Numbered from the stretch's first letter, positions 1 to 8,066 are shown. The stretch is DNA of 64,000 nt from Candidatus Opimibacter iunctus (GCA_016716665.1 JADJVH010000005.1:248001-312000); one strand, 5' to 3'. Program-made: numbers and translations. The notes: generated by a model from the sequence alone, not told the origin.

Positions 1-56
1 CTACCGGTACGCGTGTAGTCATCAATGTTCCGCTCATCCAGGACGAAGAAGAATAA
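1..56 (+). CDS. sensor histidine kinase, C-terminal end only
   Basis: The frame starting at base 3 is open from the window edge and reads T-G-T-R-V-V-I-N-V-P-L-I-Q-D-E-E-E before the TAA at 54-56. A G-T-x-V-x-I-x-x-P-L ending is the usual last strand of a HATPase domain in LytS-type sensor kinases. The next gene, 28 bases downstream, is a LytTR response regulator, the normal partner of such a kinase. Only about 18 residues are visible, so the assignment rests on this short motif and on context. Confidence 0.6.
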   Translation, partial: TGTRVVINVPLIQDEEE

Positions 57-84
57 TCATCATTTTACAAAACCACACTACACC

Positions 85-834
85 ATGCTTAAGACGATTC
101 TGATTGATGATGAACTGCACTGTGTCGAGACCTTGCGGTATGAACTGCAACTCAATTGTCCGGAGGTAGAGATCATAGATACGGCTTCATCAGGGCAGGA
201 AGGGATCAATAAGATACTGGCGCTAAAACCAGACCTTGTATTCCTTGATATCGAGATGCCCAGGATGAGTGGGTTTGAAATGTTGCGTCAGCTGGAGCCA
301 TTGGATTTCAGGGTCATCTTTGTCACAGCTTATGACCAGTATGCCCTGCAGGCATTTCGTTTTGCCGCCGCAGACTACCTGCTCAAGCCGGTGATCAGTG
401 ATCAATTGAAAGATGCTGTGGGTCGGGTGACTTCGAAAACGGTTTCTACTGTAGATGCTAAAGTGCAGCTGGAAGCATTACTCTACAACCTTCGTGATGG
501 ATTTAAATCTCCGCGCATTGCCTTGCCTTCCGGACGAGGTATGGATTTTGTTGATGCTGCTGATATCATGTATTGCAATGCGGAGAGCAACTACACCCAT
601 GTGATCCTGACCGGTAATAAAAAGTATACGCTTTCCAAGACCCTCAAGGATGTGGAGGAGATGTTGGGCAACCTTGATTTTTTCAGGGTGCATCAATCGT
701 ACCTGATCAACTTCAATTATCTGCAGCGTTATCTACGCGATGATGGAGGATATGTGGTGATGAAGGATGGGACCAGTATTCCGATTGCCAAGCGCCGTAA
801 GGAAGAGTTTCTGGCGAAGATGAAATTGGGTTGA
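85..834 (+). CDS. LytTR-family response regulator
   Basis: Two-component response regulator of about 249 residues. An N-terminal receiver domain (about residues 3-118) has the acidic pair in LIDDE, the phospho-acceptor Asp in LVFLDIEMP, and the conserved Thr and Lys in FVTAYD and LLKPV. A C-terminal LytTR DNA-binding domain (about 145-245) contains FFRVHQSYLINF, typical of that fold. I chose the ATG at 85 because residues before it are low-complexity and the receiver starts exactly there. It follows a kinase end by 28 bases, so the two probably form one operon. It closely resembles the regulator at 29978-30727, including the RVHxSxLINxN and DDGGYVVM-type segments. The stop codon lies inside a short tandem array. 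Targets cannot be read from the sequence. Confidence 0.92.
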   Translation: MLKTILIDDELHCVETLRYELQLNCPEVEIIDTASSGQEGINKILALKPDLVFLDIEMPRMSGFEMLRQLEPLDFRVIFVTAYDQYALQAFRFAAADYLLKPVISDQLKDAVGRVTSKTVSTVDAKVQLEALLYNLRDGFKSPRIALPSGRGMDFVDAADIMYCNAESNYTHVILTGNKKYTLSKTLKDVEEMLGNLDFFRVHQSYLINFNYLQRYLRDDGGYVVMKDGTSIPIAKRRKEEFLAKMKLG

Positions 835-865
835 TAGGTTGATGAGTTGATAGGTTGATGGGTTT
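829..865 (+). repeat. 8-nt tandem array spanning the stop codon
   Basis: Four TTGATAGG/TTGATGAG-type units at 8-base period begin at the stop codon (832-834) of the LytTR regulator. Similar arrays with other unit sequences end many genes in this window. The 8-base period rotates TGA through all three frames. Confidence 0.8.
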
Positions 866-869
866 AGAA

Positions 870-896
870 TTGGTAAAAAAATTTAGCTGATTTTTG
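870..896 (+). promoter_or_regulatory. weak candidate Bacteroidetes promoter
   Basis: TTG at 870-872 is followed after 16 bases by GATTTTTG at 889-896, one mismatch from the Bacteroidetes -7 consensus TANNTTTG. It lies about 87 bases upstream of the S74-domain gene. Support is the match alone. Confidence 0.3.
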
Positions 897-982
897 CACT
901 CAGTTTTTTAACCCGAATACGCAATTCATTCCATACGAATACGAGGTAACTATTGAATGCAACATTGAATACATGGAGCTTT

Positions 983-2230
983 ATGAAAAATAATATCATG
1001 AAGCTCAAATTCGCATCTTTTTCTATCTTTTTCTTTTTGATATGCCCACTGCATTTGTTTTCGCAGAAAGTTGGAATCAATACGATCAATCCAACGAGTC
1101 CTCTTACTGTCCAACAACCTTCAGGCCAGGAATTAAGCACAGGCTCCACCATAATGAATATTAAATACACTGGTACTTTCTCTACTGATGTCATTGGATT
1201 AAATACGGAGGTCGAACCACAACCCGGGTATGGCATCGGAGGTCAATTTATAGGAGGCCGCACAGGAGGGCAATTTTATGGTCAAAAATTCGGAATTGAA
1301 GTTTCGGACTTTCCACAGGACAACGAAACAGGTTGGGGGGTTTACAGCTATGTATCAGGCGACGGAGGAGATTTGACTGGGGTTTCAGGAATAGTCAACG
1401 GTGTATCCAATACCTCAAAAACCGGGGTGTACGGAAGAGCATCGGGCACTTCGGAGGAGAATATCGGAATATTTGGGTCTGCTTTTGGAGGTTCCATAAA
1501 CTGGGCAGGCTATTTTGATATTGGTAATGTTTATGTGAAGGATAACCTGGCTTTAGGGTTAAGTCAAACACCCGGAGTGAATCTTGATATACTTGACTTT
1601 CAATCAATAGCAAGACTGGTCAGCACGAACAATACAAATGGCTCTGTACTGGAACTGAGAAATACTACAACTACTCCGTTAAATTATGGAGCCATAAATT
1701 TTGGTCCGACCGGATCAACTCCGGGGCAGATTGCATATCTGGCCACCAACAACCTCACTTTTAGGGTCAATGGCACTGAACGTCTTCGTATCAATCCATC
1801 AGGCCTGTTAGGTATAGGCCGAACACCTGCAACCAACAGACTGGAAGTAGAAGGCACTGCTTCAAAATCAACTGCAGGTGACTGGCTCGCCAATTCAGAT
1901 GCCCGCCTGAAGAAAAATATCGAGCCATTGAATGAAAAGGAGATGATTGAAAAACTCCTTGCGTTGAAAGGAGTCACATATGAATGGAATGATGACAAGA
2001 CAGGAAGCCAGAGGCCTGAAGGTATCCAGTATGGATTTACTGCGCAAAATATCCAGGAGGTGTTTCCAACACTGGTTGAAGAAGATGCCAAGGGATATCT
2101 GCAGACTGCGTATGGCACGTATGATGCTATGACGATTGAAGCTATCCGTTATCTGTATCTGGAAAATCAGCAATTGAAACAGGATATAAAGGAGATCAGG
2201 CAGTTGCTTGGGACAACGGCTGGAAAGTAA
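983..2230 (+). CDS. exported surface protein with C-terminal S74 intramolecular chaperone domain
   Basis: Protein of about 415 residues. The N-terminus is a signal peptide (basic start, then a Phe/Ile-rich stretch ending near LFSQ). The middle is Gly/Thr/Asn-rich, as in beta-structured fibre proteins. From about residue 303 it carries a peptidase S74 (endosialidase chaperone) domain: SDARLKKNIEPL, then YEWNDD, YGFTAQNIQEVFP and a coiled end (LYLENQQLKQDIKEIRQLL). In that family the C-terminus trimerises, helps folding and is cut off by itself. Bacteroidetes use such proteins as surface or extracellular fibres. The start could also be ATG 998; ATG 983 supplies a positively charged n-region. 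No T9SS domain is visible, so how it reaches the surface is unclear. Confidence 0.8.
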   Translation: MKNNIMKLKFASFSIFFFLICPLHLFSQKVGINTINPTSPLTVQQPSGQELSTGSTIMNIKYTGTFSTDVIGLNTEVEPQPGYGIGGQFIGGRTGGQFYGQKFGIEVSDFPQDNETGWGVYSYVSGDGGDLTGVSGIVNGVSNTSKTGVYGRASGTSEENIGIFGSAFGGSINWAGYFDIGNVYVKDNLALGLSQTPGVNLDILDFQSIARLVSTNNTNGSVLELRNTTTTPLNYGAINFGPTGSTPGQIAYLATNNLTFRVNGTERLRINPSGLLGIGRTPATNRLEVEGTASKSTAGDWLANSDARLKKNIEPLNEKEMIEKLLALKGVTYEWNDDKTGSQRPEGIQYGFTAQNIQEVFPTLVEEDAKGYLQTAYGTYDAMTIEAIRYLYLENQQLKQDIKEIRQLLGTTAGK

Positions 2231-2237
2231 GATTGGG

Positions 2238-2262
2238 AGGTTGATGTGTTGATGCGTTTATA
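2238..2262 (+). repeat. short GTTGATG-type array after a stop codon
   Basis: The segment downstream of the stop of the S74-domain gene reads as GGTTGATGTGTTGATGCG, the same unit type seen after the genes ending at 834 and 3496. Confidence 0.55.
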
Positions 2263-2364
2263 AGTGATCGACAGATTCTATAGTTGGATACAGGGTTTAG
2301 TTTATGGCCCTTACGGTCCATAAGTTTAGAAGGTTTAGTGAGTTTAGTTTTCCTTAACTCAGAT

Positions 2365-2721
2365 TCAGCCTTTGCCTTCGTCTTTTTCTTCAACCACTGA
2401 CTCTCCTTTCCCTTCACCGCCGTGGGTCCATTCCCACTTTTCGTGGAGACGGATGCGTCCATCTGGCAATACTTCTGGTGTACTGTGACAGTAACCACTC
2501 TTTAATCTGCCATCTGTGTCGAGGTGGTGATAGGCAAAATATAAACTGCTGTCTTCGTTTACCAGTCCGGTCATGTGGCCATTTTCTATACTGCCTCCGC
2601 TATACGTTGCTGTGAGCATATCCCCATCCTGGCCGTATGTAAAAAGCGTCTCTCCGCTGACCTGGCCATTTGGGGTGTTGGATACGCCGGCAAATGTGCG
2701 GCCGTGGTAGTTGATTTTCAT
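2365..2721 (-). CDS. small conserved protein, often annotated N-acetylglutamate synthase-like
   Basis: Protein of 118 residues starting MKINYHGRTF, with TPNGQVSGETLF, TYSGGSIENGHMTGLV and STPEVLPDGRIRLHEKWEW. I recognise this as a short family widespread in Bacteroidetes that databases often name N-acetylglutamate synthase. The name is doubtful because the protein is far too short and shows no acetyl-CoA binding motif. It has the look of a small beta-strand protein with repeated G-x-x-x-G-x turns. No signal peptide is seen, so it is probably cytoplasmic. It is a single minus-strand gene with no operon partner. Function unknown. Confidence 0.75.
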   Translation of the reverse strand: MKINYHGRTFAGVSNTPNGQVSGETLFTYGQDGDMLTATYSGGSIENGHMTGLVNEDSSLYFAYHHLDTDGRLKSGYCHSTPEVLPDGRIRLHEKWEWTHGGEGKGESVVEEKDEGKG

Positions 2722-2796
2722 TTGAATTGATTTTTATGTGCCTGTTGGTATTTGAGGTGTTGAAGGTATTTAGTTTTTGGATGAGGAGATCTACCC

Positions 2797-2846
2797 GCTC
2801 GTCAGGAGACGAGCTTATATGGGGTACAAGTCAGGAGACTTGTACC
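2797..2846. repeat. two adjacent hairpins sharing the core GTCAGGAGAC
   Basis: GCTCGTC-AGGA-GACGAGC (2797-2814, 7-bp stem) is followed 8 bases later by GGTACAAGTC-AGGA-GACTTGTACC (2823-2846, 10-bp stem). Both stems are perfect and share the loop AGGA and the flanking GTC/GAC, but their outer stems differ. They lie between two divergently transcribed genes and could be a repeat element or paired RNA hairpins. Confidence 0.7.
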
Positions 2847-2864
2847 AGCTAATGGTCACTGATT

Positions 2865-2905
2865 TAGCCTCTTTAGCCTCTTAGGCCTCTTAAGCCTATT
2901 CGGCG
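2865..2905. repeat. TTAGCCTC-type tandem array
   Basis: Degenerate units of TTAGCCTCT / TAGGCCTCT / TAAGCCT occur upstream of the gene at 2942. The same unit recurs on the minus strand at the ends of the nfu gene (about 59880-59935) and ybeY (about 62635-62720). Confidence 0.6.
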
Positions 2906-2941
2906 TTTTACACTTACTTTAGCGATCGAATTATTAAACAG

Positions 2942-3496
2942 ATGAACAGGAATCAGATATTGGTTAGAAATATAAAGCATCTCACCGATGCGCGGTACTT
3001 TGCGGCGATGGGAGTGGATTGGATGAGCATGAAACTCAATAGCGATCCCACCTCCTTTATGCGATGGCATACGTTTAAGGACTGGGTTGAAGGGGTGAAG
3101 CTGGCGGCTGAAATCTATACGAATGATGAAATGCTGCTGGCTAAGGCAGTGATTGATGCACAGCCACAAGGAATGATCTTTCATCAGACTGGAGGATCTG
3201 CAGGTATGCCGGATATGCAATTGTTTTTTGACGTTGCTGCAGGTGATGCTCAAGCTGAATTGCCGGAATGCAGCATCAGGATACTGACCTATCACCCACT
3301 GATCGATATGCTTTCTTTTCTCGACCTGGATCCACAGACTACTTTTTTACAAGCGGAATGGTCATCAGAGATGCTCAACACATTACTCGGGGCGGGATAT
3401 AAAGGCGGTATCTGTTTTTCAGGTGGCGAAGAAGATGCGACAGGAATGAGGGATTATGAGGAGATGGATGCGCTGCTGGAAAGGTTGATGGGTTGA
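2942..3496 (+). CDS. phosphoribosylanthranilate isomerase-like barrel protein, probably not catalytic
   Basis: Protein of 184 residues. The first strand and helix (ILVRNIKHLTDARYFAAMGVDWMSM) align by eye with the start of TrpF proteins, where the motif is KxCGxxxxxDAxxxxxxGxDxxG. The end (GICFSGGEEDATGMRDYEEMDALLERL) resembles the TrpF C-terminus with its SGxExxPGxKD motif. The TrpF catalytic Cys is replaced here (V-R-N instead of I-C-G), and the protein is about 20 residues shorter than typical TrpF. No other trp genes are near. It is probably a divergent, non-biosynthetic member of the fold. Its last codons run into a TTGATGGG array, and the stop (3494-3496) is within the array. Confidence 0.55.
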   Translation: MNRNQILVRNIKHLTDARYFAAMGVDWMSMKLNSDPTSFMRWHTFKDWVEGVKLAAEIYTNDEMLLAKAVIDAQPQGMIFHQTGGSAGMPDMQLFFDVAAGDAQAELPECSIRILTYHPLIDMLSFLDLDPQTTFLQAEWSSEMLNTLLGAGYKGGICFSGGEEDATGMRDYEEMDALLERLMG

Positions 3497-3530
3497 TGGG
3501 TTGATGAGTTGATAGGTTGATGAGTTTAGT
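3483..3530 (+). repeat. 8-nt tandem array spanning the stop codon
   Basis: Five or more units of GGTTGATG/AGTTGATA at a strict 8-base period begin inside the last codons of the TrpF-like gene and continue about 35 bases past the stop. Confidence 0.85.
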
Positions 3531-3532
3531 TG

Positions 3533-3552
3533 TGCTGAGCGTAGTCGAAGTA
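3533..3552 (+). repeat. GCTGAGCGTAGTCGAAGT repeat (family E)
   Basis: The 18-base word recurs at 46138-46157, as GTGAGCGTAGTCGAA near 53645, and as a variant near 16500. It sits next to other repeat families each time. Confidence 0.7.
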
Positions 3553-3611
3553 TAGGTTGATGTGTTTATGAAGTTTGTATTTGTTTTCGGTTCGCTTTTT
3601 TGATAATGCAA

Positions 3612-3821
3612 TTGCCCCATCGGGGCTAAAGGTCGGTAGATTGTTAAGAGGTGCATTCTTCGTGCCCCGTCGGGGCACAACCTGACTGCTTCGGCAACTG
3701 TATCAATGCATAAACAAACTTTCAGATCAAACACAGTCATACCCGAGTCCAGTAATGCCCCTACAGGGCATGATTTCTTTCCTTGCTCTTTTGCTACCGA
3801 CCTATAGCCCCGACGGGGCAA
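3612..3821 (+). repeat. REP-like palindromic unit, family A, complete copy
   Basis: A 210-base unit with four GCCCC-N3-GGGGC-type palindromes. The outer pair is TTGCCCCATCGGGGCTAAAG with GGTCGGTAG, mirrored by CTACCGACC with TAGCCCCGACGGGGCA. The inner pair is TGCCCCGTCGGGGCACAAC and ATGCCCCTACAGGGCAT. Other copies or part copies lie at 8243, 8551, 16548, 19480, 31933, 40438, 46122 and 62525. No transposase is present in the window. Confidence 0.85.
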
Positions 3822-3856
3822 CATTTTTCAATCTTCTATTGAACGATCCTATTGCC

Positions 3857-3930
3857 TCCCCTCTCTTTGATAAATCTTGTTCCAATTGCACGTCACGTTC
3901 AAAAAAGAGAGGGGTCGGGGGTGAGTTCCC
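3857..3930 (+). repeat. family B inverted repeat with GGGGTGAGTTCC tail
   Basis: CCCCTCTCTTT and AAAGAGAGGGG arms flank about 45 unrelated bases, followed by TCGGGGGTGAGTTCCC. A second partial tail (GCGGGTGAGTTCCC) follows at about 3946-3960. Other copies are at 8107, 23396, 23512 and 27331. Confidence 0.8.
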
Positions 3931-4016
3931 AGAAGAGATAGGGCCGCGGGTGAGTTCCCAAAGACGGGACAAGCACTTTTCATTTTTCGTTCTTCTTTTT
4001 TCACTTACTTTGTTTC

Positions 4017-7000
4017 ATGCTACCAGTTATCCTTCTGGCATTTGCCAATGACAAACAAAATACCGGTGCCGGATACCTTAGGGGACTGACCCTGGAACGC
4101 AACGCCATTCGTGATGCGCTCATGAAAGCGGAAGAGAATGGCTTGTGCCACGTCATCGTAGAGCCGGATGCAACTGTAGACCGACTCTTTGATATATTTC
4201 AAAATCCCCTCTACCGTGACCGCATAGCCATCTTCCATTATGGTGGTCATGCAGAGAGTTATTCGCTGCTGCTTGAATCGGCATCAGGTGGAAAGGCAAC
4301 AGCACACAGTGAAGGACTTGTAGCCTTCCTTTCCAAGCAAAAGAGTCTCAGGCTTGTATTTCTCAACGGATGTTCATCACAAAAGCAATCCCAGGAACTT
4401 GTAGCCGCAGGACTACCCGCAGTGATCGGCACCTCACAGTCGATCAACGATTCCATTGCCACTGGACTGGCTACCAGATTTTATAAGGGAGTAGCGGCAG
4501 GGATGACCATCGAAAGGGCGTGGACGGACTCCGTAGACCAGACAAAGACAGAATATAAAACTTCAGATACCGCCAGCCTCTTTGTTGAAGGTATACTTGG
4601 TGCCCCGGGAGAATCCACCTTTCCATGGGAACTTTATACCGGAGAAGGCGGTGCATCCTCAAAGGCATGGAATCTCCCCGAAGCTGCAAACCAACCTTTG
4701 TTTGGACTCGAGCTGCCACGAACCTATTACCGGAAATTACCACTGGTCCCCTATCCTGGACTTCAAAGTTTTGCACGTGATGATGCTGCAGTCTTTTTTG
4801 GGCGGGGTACAGACATCCGAAAGATGTATACACAGCTCGGCCACGAGCAGCCAGTGCTCCTGATCTCCGGAAAAAAAGGAGTTGGGAAATCATCACTCTT
4901 AGCTGCAGGGCTCGCGCCAAGACTGGAAGATGCCTATGTCGTGTCTTGTGCAAAGGTTGAAAATAGAAATGTAATCGAAGTTCTTTCAGAAGCTCTTGAT
5001 CAGGCAAGAGTTGAAGCTGGCCTTGATACACGATCCACAAATGATGTAAGCGGCGCTGAACAAAAAATCGCTGAGTTGCAGAAATCCATTGCAGCCAATA
5101 CCGGTGTTGCGAAGGAAATACTCGAAAGGGAATTGGACAGACTGGTCCGCCTCACGGCATTGGAGCGACTCACTTATCATGAGCAGTGGATAGCGATCGA
5201 AGAAAAGACAGGCAAGCCCCTTGTAGTGATCCTTGATGAATTGCCTCCTGATCCGGAGCAATGGAAGTCCCTGCATGAGGTCATGACTGGCATTTTTGAG
5301 GGAAAGAAAACATCTCGTGGAAAACTGCTGCTAAGCATAGATGAAGACATCCTGGGCCCATTTCGCAGCATGTTGCAATCTGCAGGATTTCCCTATGCAG
5401 AAATATTTATCCAACCGCTGACCTGGGATGGCCTCATTGAAGCAATCACAGGGATCACTCTTTCGCCTGTCACAAGGGATTATTACCGGTTGCAGATCGA
5501 AAGCACCAGTGCCAATAATCTACCGATTACCCTGGCAGGAGATTTGTCTGACGGCGATGTATCATTGGTGGCTCCTTACCTCCAGGTCATCTTGTCTTCA
5601 CTCTGGAATATAGCGATAAAGGAAAATGCACAACTCCCGCTATTCACCCTCCGCGGGTATCAGCAAGGCATGATGACCGGAGAAATCATGGAGGGCTATT
5701 ACGCTCAGCAATTGACACAACTAAAATCGTGGAACGAAGGAGCTGTAGCATCAGGGCTTGCGCTGGACCTGCTCTATATGCATACCTCAGCACTGGGCAA
5801 ATCCAATGTGCTGGATACATCGACACGAAAGCAAACCTATGGCGAACGTGGGGAGATGGTAAATGCGCTGATTAAAAAATGCAAAGCCCTGTTCCTCTTG
5901 TCCTCCGCACCTTCTGACAGTACGGCATTGGGTCATAACCTGCTGGCGCAAGTGGTGATCCGGCATTACAGTATTTCGCTCAGCCCGGGACAACAGGCAG
6001 CGCGGATATTGAATGCACGCATCAATGATGCCGCTGATACCAGCAAAACTGCCTGGCTCAATGAAGCAGATCTTGAGGCTGTTGAGCAAGGGATCCCAGG
6101 CATGCGCAGCCTCACCAATGATGAAAGAGAATTGCTTGAGTTTAGCAGGGCTAAAAAAATCCAGGCACACAAAGACAGGCAACGCAATCGGATCATTCGC
6201 ATCACCCTCGTGAGTGTCGTGGCCGTATTTGCAGCACTGGCTGGTTGGCAATGGTATGTGGCAAACCAACGCTATCTCTATTCCAGGTCTGGCGAACTCG
6301 CATTTACTGCTAGAGAAATACTCGCAGAGGATAATACCATCGCGCTCGATGTAGCTCACCAGGCATATTCCATGCTTAGTGAAGATTCACCGCCACTGGT
6401 GATGCAGACCTTGAGTGATATTTTTCATGCACAGGATGAGCGGGCACTGTATTCGGCCAACTTTCCGCATGCAGAGCGGGTATTCACTGCCGTCTTTTCT
6501 CCTGATGGGCAATATGTCCTGACTGCTTCCGAAGATGGCTATACAAAACTCTGGGATCTCAAAGGCAAAGAACTGATGGCCTTTCCGCATGAGATCGAGG
6601 TGACTGCAGCGGCCTTTTCTCCCAATGGCAATCAGATCCTCACGATCACGCGTACACATGTGCACCTGTGGGAAAGAGATGGAAAACTAACGGACAAAGA
6701 CAGTATCCCTGAGACGGTAACCAACCTGGCAGATTTCTCTACCGATGGAATGAAGATCATTCCTGCACCTGTTGCCACAGAGACGACAAAAGACGCGCTT
6801 TCGTCTGATCAGTTGAATGCCGTTTTTTCAAACGACCGGAAACAAATGATTACGATATCTCCGGATGGAGCATCAAGCCTGATCAAAGTGTGGAATGCTA
6901 ACGGAGATTCATTGTATAGCTTCAGGTGCAGGGGCACGGAAGTCAAGGCTGTTTTTTCTCCTGACGGCTTAGCTATACTGACTGCTTCCAATGACTACAC

Positions 7001-8066
7001 CGCAAAACTCTGGGATTTTTCGCATCCGTATTTACATCGCTTTCCAAGACAATCGCAGGCGATGAATACGGTGGATTATTTTCCAGAAGGGAACACGTAT
7101 GTAACCACCTCATTTGACTCCACCGCCAGGATCTGGGATGGTAGTGGACACCTCATCGATAGCCTCAGGCACGGGGATGTAGTGATGTCAGCATGGTATG
7201 CACCGGACGGCAAATACATCCTCACTGCATCCAGGGATAGTACTGCGCGGCTATGGGATCCTAAAGCTTCGAAGGCGGTGATCCTTCAGCATGGCAACGA
7301 AGTGACTACTGCAGTATTCTCACACGATGGAGCCAGTGTGTTGACTGCATCACTTGACAGCAAGGTGCGCTTGTGGGATACACAAGGGAAGTTGATCCAC
7401 ACCTATACATCTGCAGGAGATGTTTCCATGGCGTGCTTTTCACCTGATGATTCCCGTATCCTGTCTGTGGGTGCAAGCAATGTGGTGACCTTATGGGATG
7501 TCAAGGGCGATTCAATATCAAGCAAGACCTATCTTGCCAAAATATATTCTGCATCCTTTTCACCCGATGGGACTAAAACCATTATAAGCAGAGCGGACAG
7601 CCTGGTGGATGTGCTCTCCTCAGCGGGAGAAACAATCATTTCACTCAGGCATTTTGAAAAACCTAAAATCGCATTCTTCACCGCTGATGGTCAGCATATC
7701 ATCACTGGCGGAGGAAAGACGGTAAAGATTTGGGACGAAAATAGGGTGCTACTGGATAGCCTGATCCACAATGAGAATGTTACGTCTGTTTCGGTCTCCC
7801 CTGATGGACGCGAGATACTGACCACGAGTATAGATCATCACGCATACCTCTGGCATTTTGATGGTGATCTCATCGCAGAGTATGTAAGTCATACTGCCAA
7901 GATAAATTTTGGATGTTTTGTCAAAGATGGAACACATGTGCTCACTGCATCTGACGATGGCTATGTGATGCGTTGGCGGACACCGCGGGCGATTTATGAG
8001 GGATTGAATGTGGAGCCGGTATATCAGTTGACAAGGAAGGAGATGGAAGAATATGGAATTAAGTGA
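4017..8066 (+). CDS. CHAT protease - STAND ATPase - transmembrane - WD40 repeat protein
   Basis: Protein of 1349 residues in four parts. Residues 1-200 are a CHAT (caspase-like) peptidase domain with the catalytic pair visible as His78 in FHYGGH and Cys119 in FLNGCSS. Residues about 243-470 are an nSTAND-type P-loop ATPase: YPGLQSFARDDAAVFFGR entry motif, Walker A GKKGVGKSS at 285-293, Walker B LVVILDE at 402-408. One membrane span lies at about 726-746 (ITLVSVVAVFAALAGWQWYV), preceded by a basic stretch. From about 820 to 1320 there are a dozen or so WD40-like blades (FSPDGQYVLTASEDGYTKLWD and variants). In known families of this layout the WD40 propeller senses, the STAND module oligomerises and the peptidase is the effector, as in prokaryotic conflict and cell-death systems. 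It is a lone gene in a repeat-rich stretch, convergent with a secreted trypsin-like protease. The ATG at 4017 gives a CHAT domain without extra residues. The trigger and substrate are unknown. Confidence 0.9.
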   Translation: MLPVILLAFANDKQNTGAGYLRGLTLERNAIRDALMKAEENGLCHVIVEPDATVDRLFDIFQNPLYRDRIAIFHYGGHAESYSLLLESASGGKATAHSEGLVAFLSKQKSLRLVFLNGCSSQKQSQELVAAGLPAVIGTSQSINDSIATGLATRFYKGVAAGMTIERAWTDSVDQTKTEYKTSDTASLFVEGILGAPGESTFPWELYTGEGGASSKAWNLPEAANQPLFGLELPRTYYRKLPLVPYPGLQSFARDDAAVFFGRGTDIRKMYTQLGHEQPVLLISGKKGVGKSSLLAAGLAPRLEDAYVVSCAKVENRNVIEVLSEALDQARVEAGLDTRSTNDVSGAEQKIAELQKSIAANTGVAKEILERELDRLVRLTALERLTYHEQWIAIEEKTGKPLVVILDELPPDPEQWKSLHEVMTGIFEGKKTSRGKLLLSIDEDILGPFRSMLQSAGFPYAEIFIQPLTWDGLIEAITGITLSPVTRDYYRLQIESTSANNLPITLAGDLSDGDVSLVAPYLQVILSSLWNIAIKENAQLPLFTLRGYQQGMMTGEIMEGYYAQQLTQLKSWNEGAVASGLALDLLYMHTSALGKSNVLDTSTRKQTYGERGEMVNALIKKCKALFLLSSAPSDSTALGHNLLAQVVIRHYSISLSPGQQAARILNARINDAADTSKTAWLNEADLEAVEQGIPGMRSLTNDERELLEFSRAKKIQAHKDRQRNRIIRITLVSVVAVFAALAGWQWYVANQRYLYSRSGELAFTAREILAEDNTIALDVAHQAYSMLSEDSPPLVMQTLSDIFHAQDERALYSANFPHAERVFTAVFSPDGQYVLTASEDGYTKLWDLKGKELMAFPHEIEVTAAAFSPNGNQILTITRTHVHLWERDGKLTDKDSIPETVTNLADFSTDGMKIIPAPVATETTKDALSSDQLNAVFSNDRKQMITISPDGASSLIKVWNANGDSLYSFRCRGTEVKAVFSPDGLAILTASNDYTAKLWDFSHPYLHRFPRQSQAMNTVDYFPEGNTYVTTSFDSTARIWDGSGHLIDSLRHGDVVMSAWYAPDGKYILTASRDSTARLWDPKASKAVILQHGNEVTTAVFSHDGASVLTASLDSKVRLWDTQGKLIHTYTSAGDVSMACFSPDDSRILSVGASNVVTLWDVKGDSISSKTYLAKIYSASFSPDGTKTIISRADSLVDVLSSAGETIISLRHFEKPKIAFFTADGQHIITGGGKTVKIWDENRVLLDSLIHNENVTSVSVSPDGREILTTSIDHHAYLWHFDGDLIAEYVSHTAKINFGCFVKDGTHVLTASDDGYVMRWRTPRAIYEGLNVEPVYQLTRKEMEEYGIK

